From: Fontibacterium subtropicum
Lineage (GTDB): Bacteria > Pseudomonadota > Alphaproteobacteria > Pelagibacterales > Pelagibacteraceae
NCBI GenBank assembly: GCA_965235415.1
Contig: CBDDXD010000005.1
Span: forward strand, 1 to 56,964
Length of the DNA stretch: 56,964 bases
Direction of reading: 5' to 3'
Shown here: in pieces, positions 44,778 through 56,964 of the stretch
Layout: each line of letters starts with the position of its first letter
Numbering within the stretch: position 1 is the first letter of the stretch
Notes under the pieces: model-generated
The model's input: the letters and a program-made list of their open reading frames with translations, nothing else
What the model was told of the DNA's origin: nothing
Database searches by the model: none
Program-made: the position numbers and the translations under genes

Positions 44778-45989
44778 ATGAGTAAAATTGTAGTTAAATT
44801 TGGCGGCACTTCTGTTGCAAACATAGAAAGAATTTTAAATGCCGCAAAACTTATCAAAAGCAAAGCGGATGAAGGTCATAAAGTTGTTGTTGTAGTTTCA
44901 GCAATGTCGGGTGTTACTAATGATTTAATAAAAAAATCTAAAGAAATAGATCAGAATTTTGATCTGGAAGAATATGATGCTCTTCTTTCAACTGGCGAGC
45001 AAGTTACTTCAACATTATTTGCAGGCGCTTTAAAAAAACTTGGTCTCAAATCAAGATCCTGGTTAAGCTGGCAGATTCCAATTGTAACTGAAGGTTTTCA
45101 TTCTAACTCTAGAATAGTATCAATTGAAACTACAAAACTTAATAATTCTTTGGATCAAGGAGAGATACCAGTTGTTCCTGGTTTTCAAGGAGTTTCAAAA
45201 GATTTTAGACTTTCAACATTAGGAAGAGGCGGATCCGATGCTTCAGCAGTTGCTTTAGCAAAATGTATAGGGGCTGATTATTGTGAAATTTATACAGATG
45301 TAGATGGTGTTTACACAACTAATCCTGCAATTAATCCTAAAGCAAAAAAAATTGATAAAATTTCCTATGAAGAAATGTTGGAGATGGCGTCTTTAGGTGC
45401 AAAAGTTATGCAAAGTAATTCGGTACAACAAGGGATGATGAATAATGTTGAAATTCATGTGCGCTCAACATTTACAAATAATGAAGGGACTAGCATTACA
45501 AGTGACGATAAAATTTCATATGACAAAGTTATAACAGGTGTTGCTTATTCTAAAGATGATGCAAAAATAACTTTAATTGGCGTTGAAGACAGACCAGGAA
45601 TTGCAGCTAGTATTTTTAAACCTTTATATGAAAATAATATTAGCGTTGATATGATTGTACAAAACGTCTCGGCTGATAATAAAAAAACTGATGTTACTTT
45701 TACAATTAAAAGAGAAGATCTAGATAAATCTGTAAATCTTATTAAGAAAAATAGTAATCTTAAATTTGAAAAAATTACTTTTGATGACAAAGTTGCAAAA
45801 GTTTCAATAGTTGGAGCAGGAATGATTACTCATCCAGGTGTTGCATTTAAAATGTTTAAAGCATTATCAGATCAAAATATAAATATTTTAGTAATTTCAA
45901 CTTCAGAAATTAAAATTTCTGTATTAATAGATGAAAATCAAACACAAAAAGCTGTAGTTGCTATTCATACTGCATTCGATTTAGATTAA
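44778..45989 (+). CDS. lysC: aspartate kinase
   Basis: Phosphorylates aspartate for lysine, threonine and methionine synthesis. The 403-residue protein starts KIVVKFGGTSVANIERI, has VVVVSAMSGVTNDLI, LSTGEQVTSTLFA and the LGRGGSDASAVALAKCIGAD active-site region near 148-167, followed by two ACT domains (ITLIGVEDRPGIAASIFKPL and KVSIVGAGMITHPGVAFKMF) for feedback by lysine or threonine. Normal length. Followed by ispG after five bases and then prfA and prmC, a conserved string. Confidence 0.96.
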   Translation: MSKIVVKFGGTSVANIERILNAAKLIKSKADEGHKVVVVVSAMSGVTNDLIKKSKEIDQNFDLEEYDALLSTGEQVTSTLFAGALKKLGLKSRSWLSWQIPIVTEGFHSNSRIVSIETTKLNNSLDQGEIPVVPGFQGVSKDFRLSTLGRGGSDASAVALAKCIGADYCEIYTDVDGVYTTNPAINPKAKKIDKISYEEMLEMASLGAKVMQSNSVQQGMMNNVEIHVRSTFTNNEGTSITSDDKISYDKVITGVAYSKDDAKITLIGVEDRPGIAASIFKPLYENNISVDMIVQNVSADNKKTDVTFTIKREDLDKSVNLIKKNSNLKFEKITFDDKVAKVSIVGAGMITHPGVAFKMFKALSDQNINILVISTSEIKISVLIDENQTQKAVVAIHTAFDLD

Positions 45990-45994
45990 ATTTT

Positions 45995-47101
45995 ATGAGC
46001 AGCATTAGACCATTTAGAGAAATCTTAAGAAGGAAAACTAAAAAAATTAAAGTAGGCAATGTTTATGTTGGAGGTGATGCTCCAATATCCGTTCAATCTA
46101 TGACCAATACTTTAACAACCGATGCTAAAGCAACCATATTACAAATTAATCAAATAGCTGAAGCAGGAGCTGATATTGTTAGAGTTTCTTGCCCAGATGA
46201 AGAATCTACAAAAGCATTAAAAGAAATTGTTAAACATGCAAATGTCCCAATCGTTGCAGACATTCATTTTCATTATAAAAGAGCAATTGAAGCTGCAGAA
46301 GCAGGCGCAAGTTGTCTTAGAATAAATCCTGGAAATATTGGATCAAAGGACAGAGTAAAAGAAATTGTTAAAGCTGCAAAAGATTATGATTGTTCAATTC
46401 GAATTGGTGTTAATGGTGGATCTATTGAGCAAGATTTATTAGAAAAATATAAAGAACCCTGCCCAGAAGCATTAGTAGAAAGCGCTGAAAGAAATATAAA
46501 AATTTTAGAAGATTTAGATTTTTTTAATTTTAAAATAAGTGTTAAAGCCTCCGATATTTTTTTAGCGGTGAATGCCTACAGGCAGCTTTCTAAAAAATGT
46601 GATTATCCATTACACCTTGGAATAACAGAGGCAGGCAGTTATTTTGCAGGAACTATTAAATCTTCAATTGGAATTGGAATGTTATTAAGTGAAGGAATTG
46701 GAGATACTATAAGAATTTCTCTCTCTTCTGATCCAGTAAATGAAGTTAAAGCAGGACTTGAAATATTAAAAAGTTTAAATTTAAAAAATCGTGGAGTTAA
46801 AATAATTTCTTGCCCATCTTGTGCAAGACAAGCATTTGAAGTTATTAAAACTGTAGAAATACTAGAGCAAAGGTTATCACATATTAAAGAGCCTTTGACA
46901 TTGTCTATTATCGGCTGTGTTGTAAATGGACCAGGTGAAGCATCGCAAACAGATATTGGTCTAACAGGAGGGGGCAAAGGAAATAATATGATTTACTTAT
47001 CAGGCCTTCAAGATCATAAAGTCCCAAGTGAAAAAATTATTGAGCACATTGTAGGTCTTGTTGAAAAAAAAGCTGAGCAAATTAGAAATCAAGCCCTTTA
47101 A
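45995..47101 (+). CDS. ispG: 4-hydroxy-3-methylbut-2-enyl diphosphate synthase (IspG)
   Basis: [4Fe-4S] enzyme of the MEP isoprenoid pathway. The 368 residues include the TIM-barrel SVQSMTNTLTTDAKATILQI near residue 32, VADIHFHYKRAIEAAEAGASCLRINPGNI near 88, and the cluster ligands: CPSCARQAFEV around 272 and VNGPGEASQTDIGLTGG near 310. Length is normal for the bacterial form. Located between lysC and prfA with small gaps; all are likely one transcript. Confidence 0.96.
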   Translation: MSSIRPFREILRRKTKKIKVGNVYVGGDAPISVQSMTNTLTTDAKATILQINQIAEAGADIVRVSCPDEESTKALKEIVKHANVPIVADIHFHYKRAIEAAEAGASCLRINPGNIGSKDRVKEIVKAAKDYDCSIRIGVNGGSIEQDLLEKYKEPCPEALVESAERNIKILEDLDFFNFKISVKASDIFLAVNAYRQLSKKCDYPLHLGITEAGSYFAGTIKSSIGIGMLLSEGIGDTIRISLSSDPVNEVKAGLEILKSLNLKNRGVKIISCPSCARQAFEVIKTVEILEQRLSHIKEPLTLSIIGCVVNGPGEASQTDIGLTGGGKGNNMIYLSGLQDHKVPSEKIIEHIVGLVEKKAEQIRNQAL

Positions 47102-47107
47102 ATTTAA

Positions 47108-48184
47108 ATGATCCCCATAGATAAAGTTGAGAACATCGTAAGTCGATTCAATGAGCTTGAGAGTATTTTAGCAAAGCCTGATCTTAAAAAAGATGAGTTT
47201 GTTAGTAATTCAAAAGAATACTCAAATCTTAATGAAATAATAAGTTATGCCAAAAATTATTTAAAAGTTTTAGAAGATTTAAAGAGCACTAAAAATATTT
47301 TAGAGGATAAATCTACAGATAAAGAATTTTATGAGATGGCAGAGAAAGAGCTTAAAGATTTAAAACAACAAGAGGAAGAGTGTGTAAAAAGACTTAAAGT
47401 TTTCTTACTTCCAAAAGATGAAGCCGATGAAAAGAATGCAATTATTGAAATAAGAGCAGGAACAGGCGGTATGGAAGCTGCTCTGTTTGCAGCTGATTTA
47501 TTTAACATGTATCAAAAAGTTGCAGTATTAAATGGTTGGAAAGTTGAAATTATAAATTTATCAAATAGTGAAGGCGGTGGTTATAAGGAAATTATTGCAT
47601 CTATTGTAGGACGTAATGTTTTTTCTAAATTAAAATTTGAATCAGGTGTTCATAGAGTTCAACGAGTACCTGATACAGAAACACAGGGTAGAATTCACAC
47701 ATCTGCTGCAACTGTTGCAGTTTTACCTGAGGCTGAAGAAGTAGATGTTAAAATTAATGATGCAGATTTAAGGATAGATGTTTTCAGATCAAGCGGTCCT
47801 GGTGGGCAATCAGTTAATACAACAGATAGTGCGGTTCGAGTAACACATATTCCATCAGGAATTGTTGTCTCGCAACAAGATGAAAAATCACAACATAAAA
47901 ATAAAGCCAAAGCTTTAAAAATTTTAAGATCCAAACTTTATGATTTACAAAGATCTCAACAAGAAAGCGAAAGAGCAAAAGCTAGAAAGAGTCAGATAGG
48001 GACAGGGGATAGATCTGAAAGAATTAGAACTTATAATTTTCCACAAGGCAGAGTAACTGATCATAGGATTAATATGACACTTTATAAGTTAACAGATTTT
48101 TTAGCAGGGGATGCATTTAAAGAATTGTCAGATGCTATACAAATTCAATTCCAAGAAGAGCAGTTAGAGAACTTAAAGATATAA
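47108..48184 (+). CDS. prfA: peptide chain release factor 1
   Basis: Recognises UAA and UAG stop codons. The 358-residue RF1 has the GGQ motif in RSSGPGGQSVNTTDSAVRVTHIPSG near residue 231, and the PxT-type anticodon-like region preceding it (ESGVHRVQRVPDTETQGRIHTSAATVAVLPE). The last domain contains QIGTGDRSERIRTYNFPQGRVTDHR. Followed by prmC after four bases; PrmC methylates the GGQ glutamine, so the two are functionally paired. Confidence 0.97.
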   Translation: MIPIDKVENIVSRFNELESILAKPDLKKDEFVSNSKEYSNLNEIISYAKNYLKVLEDLKSTKNILEDKSTDKEFYEMAEKELKDLKQQEEECVKRLKVFLLPKDEADEKNAIIEIRAGTGGMEAALFAADLFNMYQKVAVLNGWKVEIINLSNSEGGGYKEIIASIVGRNVFSKLKFESGVHRVQRVPDTETQGRIHTSAATVAVLPEAEEVDVKINDADLRIDVFRSSGPGGQSVNTTDSAVRVTHIPSGIVVSQQDEKSQHKNKAKALKILRSKLYDLQRSQQESERAKARKSQIGTGDRSERIRTYNFPQGRVTDHRINMTLYKLTDFLAGDAFKELSDAIQIQFQEEQLENLKI

Positions 48185-48188
48185 ATAT

Positions 48189-49037
48189 ATGTTAGTAAAT
48201 GATGCAATTGCTTTTGCAGAACAAGAGTTAAAAAGAAGCAATAATTTAAACTCTAGATTAGATTCTGAGATATTAGTTTCTTATTTAATAAATATTCCAA
48301 GAGAGATCATTTATTCTAAGTTAAAAGACAACCTTCCATCCAATAAAACTGAAGAACTTCAGAAGTTGGTGAGTAGAAGAGTAAAAAAAGAACCTATTGC
48401 CTACATATTAAATAATAAAGAATTTTGGAGTACAAATTTTTATGTTGATCGCTCGGTATTAATACCAAGACCTGAAACCGAGGTGCTAATTGATTTAATA
48501 TTGTCCAAGATTAATTATAAGCAAAATTATTTAAATATCTTAGATATAGGAACAGGTTCAGGCTGTATTCTTATATCTTTATTAAAAGAACTTATTAAGG
48601 CTAAAGGAATTGGAGTAGATAAATCTTCAAAAGCAATTACTATTGCAAAGAAAAATTCAATTTCACAAAAAGTTGATAATCGCGCATTATTTAAAAATGT
48701 TAATTTGGAAGAGATAAAATTTGATAAAAAATTTGATCTAATTGTCTCGAACCCACCTTACTTGCCTGATGTTTCATTGAAGAATTTAAATTCTGATATT
48801 AAGCTTTACGAACCAAAAATTGCTTTGCAAGGAGGTGTGCAGGGTGTTGATTTTTTATATAAAATTATAGATTTAGCTTCAAAAATTTTAAAAATAAATG
48901 GTTTGCTAGGGCTTGAAATTGGTGATAATCAGTTTCACATACTAGCGAAATATTTAAATAAAAATCGCTTTAAAATTTTAGATAAATATATTTTAATTAA
49001 CAAACAAGTTCGTTGTTTATTAGCAACTAAACTTTAG
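48189..49037 (+). CDS. prmC: release factor glutamine N5-methyltransferase
   Basis: Methylates the GGQ glutamine of release factors. The 282-residue protein has LIPRPETEVLIDL near residue 97, the SAM site LDIGTGSGCILISLLKEL near 119, and the catalytic NPPYLPD near 190. LGLEIGDNQFHIL completes the usual C-terminal motifs. Coupled to prfA by a four-base gap. Normal length and no oddities. A weak hairpin follows. Confidence 0.95.
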   Translation: MLVNDAIAFAEQELKRSNNLNSRLDSEILVSYLINIPREIIYSKLKDNLPSNKTEELQKLVSRRVKKEPIAYILNNKEFWSTNFYVDRSVLIPRPETEVLIDLILSKINYKQNYLNILDIGTGSGCILISLLKELIKAKGIGVDKSSKAITIAKKNSISQKVDNRALFKNVNLEEIKFDKKFDLIVSNPPYLPDVSLKNLNSDIKLYEPKIALQGGVQGVDFLYKIIDLASKILKINGLLGLEIGDNQFHILAKYLNKNRFKILDKYILINKQVRCLLATKL

Positions 49038-49083
49038 AAAATATTATAATAATAACTAAGAATTGACATTAAATGACATTTAT

Positions 49084-49101
49084 GGAAGTTTAAGGACTTC
49101 C
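49084..49101 (+). terminator. weak hairpin after prmC
   Basis: A short stem GGAAGT/ACTTCC with a six-base loop, followed 15 bases later by an A-rich tract. It may end the lysC-ispG-prfA-prmC transcript. A direct repeat of TGACATT(A/T) lies just before it (49064-49081) and may be part of a promoter for the next gene. Confidence 0.35.
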
Positions 49102-49159
49102 CTGAAATTGAAATAAAAAAAATCAAACAAATAAATAATAATTTTAATTTAAATAATTA

Positions 49160-49591
49160 ATGAATAGTTTTGTAAGAAGACCAAGAAGACGTCCTGACCA
49201 AAGAAGCGGTGGTGGAATGAGAAGACCAAGTAATGGCGGTTTTAGAACTAATAGATCTCAAAACATTGAGCATTCTTTTAATAATAACGGAAATAATGGT
49301 TATAGAAATAATGGTTCAGCTCATGGTGCGCATAAGCTAGTTGAAAAATATAATAATCTAGCAAGAGAAGCTCTTGCATCGGGTGATATTATTTTAGCTG
49401 AAAATTATTATCAGCATGCAGATCATTATATAAGAATCGCTCCTCCTCAGCATAGATCAGAAAGAAATGGATCTGAAACTGAAGCGCAAATTGAAACAAC
49501 TGAAATAATTAATAAAATTCCAGGTGTTCATTTGGATGAACCACAAGAAACAACTGCAGTTAATTCAGAACAAGCTGAGGGAAATTCCTAA
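49160..49591 (+). CDS. DUF4167 protein
   Basis: A 143-residue alphaproteobacterial protein. The N-terminus is Arg/Gly/Asn-rich and low-complexity (FVRRPRRRPDQRSGGGMRRP, then NNNGNNGYRNNGSAHGAH); the conserved core KLVEKYNNLAREALASGDII then LAENYYQHADHYIRI matches DUF4167, often suspected to bind RNA. A Glu/Gln-rich tail ends the protein. Convergent with the M23 peptidase gene, six bases apart. Confidence 0.88.
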   Translation: MNSFVRRPRRRPDQRSGGGMRRPSNGGFRTNRSQNIEHSFNNNGNNGYRNNGSAHGAHKLVEKYNNLAREALASGDIILAENYYQHADHYIRIAPPQHRSERNGSETEAQIETTEIINKIPGVHLDEPQETTAVNSEQAEGNS

Positions 49592-49597
49592 AATTTA

Positions 49598-50893
49598 CTA
49601 TTTCTTTTTAGAAGCTTCTAAAATTAAGTTATCAATATTTCTTTTTTGTATTTCAAAGAAATTTTTATTATTACCCTCCAAAGGTGCTGCTGAAGGAAGT
49701 TTTAATGTTTGAGAATTTTCTTTTTTTCCATTTACGATAACTTCATAATGCAAGTGTGGGCCAGTAGAGCTTCCGGTACTTCCTAAGTATCCAATTACTT
49801 GACCTTGCTGAACTCTAGTTCCACGTCTAATTCCCTTTGCATAATCTTGTAAGTGAGCATAGTTGGTTTGGTAAACAGGGCTATGACGAATTGAAATAAA
49901 TTTTCCATAACCACCTTTCCAGCCAGAATACTCAACTGTGCCAGCACCAGATGCCATTACAGGTGTTCCAACAGGTGCAGCAAAATCTGTTCCTTGGTGC
50001 ATTTGGTTGTAACCAAGAATTGGATGAATTCTAAATCCGTAACGTGAAGATAATTTTGCTCCATTGATTGGAGTTCTCATTAAACTTTTTTCAATACTTT
50101 TTCCATCTGGGGTAAAATAAGCAATGCTTCCGTTAGGATATTCGTAACGATAAAGAGTAATATTTTTTTTATCATTACTGATCTCGCTATAGATAATATT
50201 TCCAGTTCTTTGGGACACTCCATCATCATCTAAATATCTTTCATAAAATATTTTGATTTTATCATTTTTTTTCAAATCACGCTGGAAGTCTACTTCAAAA
50301 CCATAAAGTCTTGCAAACTGAGCAACAATACTATTTTCAATACCAGACTGTTTGGCTGTTCGATAAATTCCTCTATCAATTGTTGTTTCAACTAAATGAT
50401 TTTTCTTTGTTAAAATTTTTGTAACTCTTTTTGTCTCGTAAACATTATCTTTATTTAAAAAAACATGAACGGTTGTAATATTGTCTATATTGACCGTCAG
50501 TCTTGAAACAAAATTTCCATTTCTCTCTCTTTTAACAATTAAATAAACTTTTTGATCATTTCTTAGGGCTCCGATATTATATTCTCTTCTTAGAGCATTC
50601 AGAACATTGTTAACTTCTGTAGGCGAAATCTTTTGCTCATAAAGTATTCTCTGAATACTATCTCCATTCCTTGCTTTAAGTTCAACTTTCGTTGCACCAG
50701 AATTAAATTGATTAAATAAAAAATCTTTTACTGTTATTAAATTATTTTCTAATTCCTGATCCTTGCTCTCACCGTTCTCATTATATTGATCAAAGGATTT
50801 AGATATAAAAATGAAAATAATTAGAATTGGGATTATTAAAAATACTAAACTAGGCTTAAAGTTTGGCCTGTAACTTAGGATCTTTTTATACAT
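49598..50893 (-). CDS. M23 family peptidoglycan endopeptidase
   Basis: Membrane-anchored LytM-type hydrolase or regulator of septal cell-wall processing. A single N-terminal membrane span (SLVFLIIPILIIFIFISKS) is followed by a LysM/OapA-like region (RNGDSIQRILYEQKISPTEV) and the C-terminal M23 domain with the zinc ligands HQGTDFAAPVGTPVMASGAG, NYAHLQDYAKGIRRG and GPHLHYEV; the catalytic histidines are kept, so it is probably active. 431 residues. Transcribed away from the rRNA operon just beside it. Confidence 0.9.
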   Translation of the reverse strand: MYKKILSYRPNFKPSLVFLIIPILIIFIFISKSFDQYNENGESKDQELENNLITVKDFLFNQFNSGATKVELKARNGDSIQRILYEQKISPTEVNNVLNALRREYNIGALRNDQKVYLIVKRERNGNFVSRLTVNIDNITTVHVFLNKDNVYETKRVTKILTKKNHLVETTIDRGIYRTAKQSGIENSIVAQFARLYGFEVDFQRDLKKNDKIKIFYERYLDDDGVSQRTGNIIYSEISNDKKNITLYRYEYPNGSIAYFTPDGKSIEKSLMRTPINGAKLSSRYGFRIHPILGYNQMHQGTDFAAPVGTPVMASGAGTVEYSGWKGGYGKFISIRHSPVYQTNYAHLQDYAKGIRRGTRVQQGQVIGYLGSTGSSTGPHLHYEVIVNGKKENSQTLKLPSAAPLEGNNKNFFEIQKRNIDNLILEASKKK

Positions 50894-51165
50894 CCGGACT
50901 TAAATATCTCATTAGCTTTTTAGAGTCATCTCAAACCTCAATTTTAAGTTGTTGAGCTTATATATTGAAGTTAATAAAAGGCTATTTTACTGGGTTTAAA
51001 TGACCAATAGCTGTGTTGACTTAGCAACATTTTAGACGTACATACAACGTCCCTTGTCCTGAATAATTAATTATTTAGGGACAAAATAATAAAAATTTAA
51101 ATAAGACAAAAAGAAATCCTAACAGATTTCTTGTTGTCTTGTTGAGCTCTTTAAAAACGTAAATT

Positions 51166-52858
<1,693 letters not shown>

Positions 52859-52895
52859 TATCTCTAATGTTTGTAAAAGAGTTCATTCAACAAAA

Positions 52896-52972
52896 GGGCC
52901 GGTAGCTCAGTTGGTTAGAGCACACCCTTGATAAGGGTGGGGTCGAAAGTTCGAGTCTTTCTCGGCCCACCA
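52896..52972 (+). tRNA. tRNA-Ile (GAT anticodon)
   Basis: Cloverleaf with acceptor GGGCC/GGCCC, D-arm GTAGCTCAGTTGGTTAGAGC, anticodon stem CACCC with loop TTGATAA (anticodon GAT), T-arm GTTCGAGTC and encoded CCA end. Typical spacer tRNA between 16S and 23S. Confidence 0.97.
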
Positions 52973-52981
52973 TTTTTATTA

Positions 52982-53057
52982 GGGGGATTAGCTCAGCTGG
53001 TAGAGCGCCTGATTTGCATTCAGGAGGTCAGCGGTTCGATCCCGCTATCCTCCACCA
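52982..53057 (+). tRNA. tRNA-Ala (TGC anticodon)
   Basis: Cloverleaf with acceptor GGGGGAT/ATCCTCC, the usual D-arm TAGCTCAGCTGGTAGAGCGC, loop TTTGCAT (anticodon TGC), T-arm GGTTCGATCC and encoded CCA. Second spacer tRNA, nine bases after tRNA-Ile. Confidence 0.97.
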
Positions 53058-53064
53058 AATTTTA

Positions 53065-55994
<2,930 letters not shown>

Positions 55995-56021
55995 GAAATT
56001 AAACTTAATAATTAAAGTAGG

Positions 56022-56733
56022 ATGAAATTAGTTATTTTTGCAGGAGGCTTAGGCACAAGAATTTCAGAAGAAACTGATTATATTCCAAAACCTATGGTCA
56101 AAATTGGCAGAAAGCCAATTTTATGGCACATAATAAAATATTATTCAGTTTTCGGATTTTCAGACTTTATAATTTGTGGTGGTTATAAAATTGGTATTAT
56201 TAAAAATTATTTTAAAAAGTTCAAAAAAAAAAATAACTCTTTTAATATTAAAGTCGTTAATACAGGTAAAAATAGTAATACCGGAGAAAGATTAAGAGAA
56301 TTAAAAAATATATTAGCAGTACTTTTTGTCTAACTTATGGAGATGGTTTAAGTAATATAAATATAGCTAAATTAATACAGTTTCATAAAAAAAAATAAAT
56401 CAATAGCAACATTGACAGCTATTAAACCCACCCCTCATTTTGGAAAGATTATATTTCAAAGGTAATAAAGTAGCTAAATTTTTAGAAAAAAATAAAAAAA
56501 AAGAAAATTTTGCAGCTTCAAATCTTGTTTGCGAAAAAGAAATATTTCATTATCTCAATAAAAAAAATTCAATTTTTGAAAGTGATGTTTTGAGTTTTTT
56601 AGCTAATAAGAATAAATTAGCAGCCTATAAACATAAAGACTTTTGGTATTGTATGGACACATTAAGAGATAAAAGGCATTTGAATAGTCTTTGGCTATCA
56701 AAAAAAGCTCCTTGGAAAATTTGGAAAAACTGA
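56022..56733 (+). CDS. rfbF: glucose-1-phosphate cytidylyltransferase (several frameshifts)
   Basis: Makes CDP-glucose for dideoxysugar (O-antigen) synthesis. The start MKLVIFAGGLGTRISEETDY then IPKPMVKIGRKPILWHIIKYY is the nucleotidyl-transferase signature of RfbF; later frames give LTYGDGLSNINIAKLI, TLTAIKPTPHFG, FESDVLSFLANKNKLAAYKH and DFWYCMDTLRDKRHLNSLWL. At least three one-base shifts are needed (about 56318, 56390 and 56450), most in A-runs. Joined length about 240. First gene after the 23S rRNA, presumed start of the surface-sugar island. Confidence 0.82.
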
Positions 56734-56964
56734 ATAACTTTGAATCTTTAAGTAAATTTTGGAAAGGTAAAAAAGTTTTCCTAACAGGGCATACAGGATT
56801 CAAAGGAAGTTGGTTTTCTATATTCTTAAACTTACTCGGAGCTAAAGTTACAGGTTATTCTTTAAAGCCTACTACAAAACCAAATCTTTTTGATTTAGCT
56901 AAATTAAGTAAAGTAATGGAGAGATCAATAGTTGGAGATATCAGAGATTATAATAAATTAAAAA
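56721..56964 (+). CDS. rfbG: CDP-glucose 4,6-dehydratase, 3'-truncated by the window
   Basis: NAD-dependent short-chain dehydrogenase fold enzyme acting on CDP-glucose. The 5' part reads FWKGKKVFLTGHTGFKGSWF then SIFLNLLGAKVTGYSLKP, the RfbG N-terminal signature with the glycine-rich NAD site GHTGFKG. The likely start is a TTG inside the end of rfbF (overlap 13 bases), as no ATG is in frame. It continues beyond the window end with no stop. Pairing with rfbF is the usual order. Confidence 0.85.
   Translation, partial: MEKLNNFESLSKFWKGKKVFLTGHTGFKGSWFSIFLNLLGAKVTGYSLKPTTKPNLFDLAKLSKVMERSIVGDIRDYNKLK

Overview
The window looks like a chromosome segment of a Pelagibacterales (SAR11) alphaproteobacterium. 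The evidence is a very A+T-rich sequence with short spacers and overlapping genes, a gcvT-gcvH-gcvP cluster behind a tandem glycine riboswitch, a TPP riboswitch abutting a sodium:solute symporter (the ThiV arrangement known from SAR11), a single 16S-tRNA-Ile-tRNA-Ala-23S operon, and sugar-nucleotide genes starting directly after the 23S gene where 5S would be expected. Subclade cannot be fixed from the sequence alone.

Layout. Positions 1-4600 hold the glycine cleavage operon on the minus strand. Positions 4.6-10.4 kb are a looser, partly accessory stretch: a DUF2784 protein, an RhlE-type helicase, a 0.64-kb spacer with repeated promoter-like blocks and mini-ORFs, a putative Na+/H+ antiporter with a small partner, and two uncharacterised proteins. 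Positions 10.4-14.6 kb carry rmuC, exonuclease I, msrPQ and thioredoxin. Positions 14.6-24.2 kb are a dense minus-strand block read as aroA-cmk-rpsA-ihfB-pyrF-trpF-trpB-trpA-accD-folC. Positions 24.3-30.7 kb hold rlmN, a metallo-beta-lactamase-fold lipoprotein, a 2-hydroxyacid dehydrogenase, a LOG protein, a COG4091 dehydrogenase, the ATPase zeta-type inhibitor and an EF-hand protein. Positions 30.8-37.5 kb are a reduced-sulfur/methionine region: metY, an OsmC protein, metX, cysteine synthase, a YeeE/YedE-type thiosulfate transporter, a periplasmic sulfurtransferase and a divergent Lrp regulator. Positions 37.6-44 kb hold a wrecked porin-like gene, TPP switch plus thiV-like symporter, CDF transporter, old yellow enzyme, NUDIX and small DUF proteins. 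Positions 44-50.9 kb are housekeeping (ubiG, lysC, ispG, prfA, prmC, DUF4167, M23 peptidase). Positions 50.9-55.95 kb are the rRNA operon with its leader and RNase III stems. From 56.0 kb to the end is the start of a surface-polysaccharide island (rfbF, rfbG), matching the known SAR11 hypervariable region 2 between 23S and 5S.

How the parts fit: glycine and thiamine-precursor supply are under riboswitch control. The sulfur block could supply Cys and Met from thiosulfate and O-acetylhomoserine, which fits the known SAR11 need for reduced sulfur.

Quality caveat: at least twelve genes carry single-base frameshifts although both halves remain conserved, and gcvP contains a patch of about 200 bp that is about two-thirds G+C and encodes the homologous region of another organism's GcvP. 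This points to unpolished or chimeric assembly more than to biology. The most interesting biological leads are a strongly divergent TrpA/TrpB pair, a 23-residue membrane mini-protein whose start lies inside a perfect inverted repeat, the duplicated promoter-like blocks near another mini-protein, and the interrupted rRNA operon.
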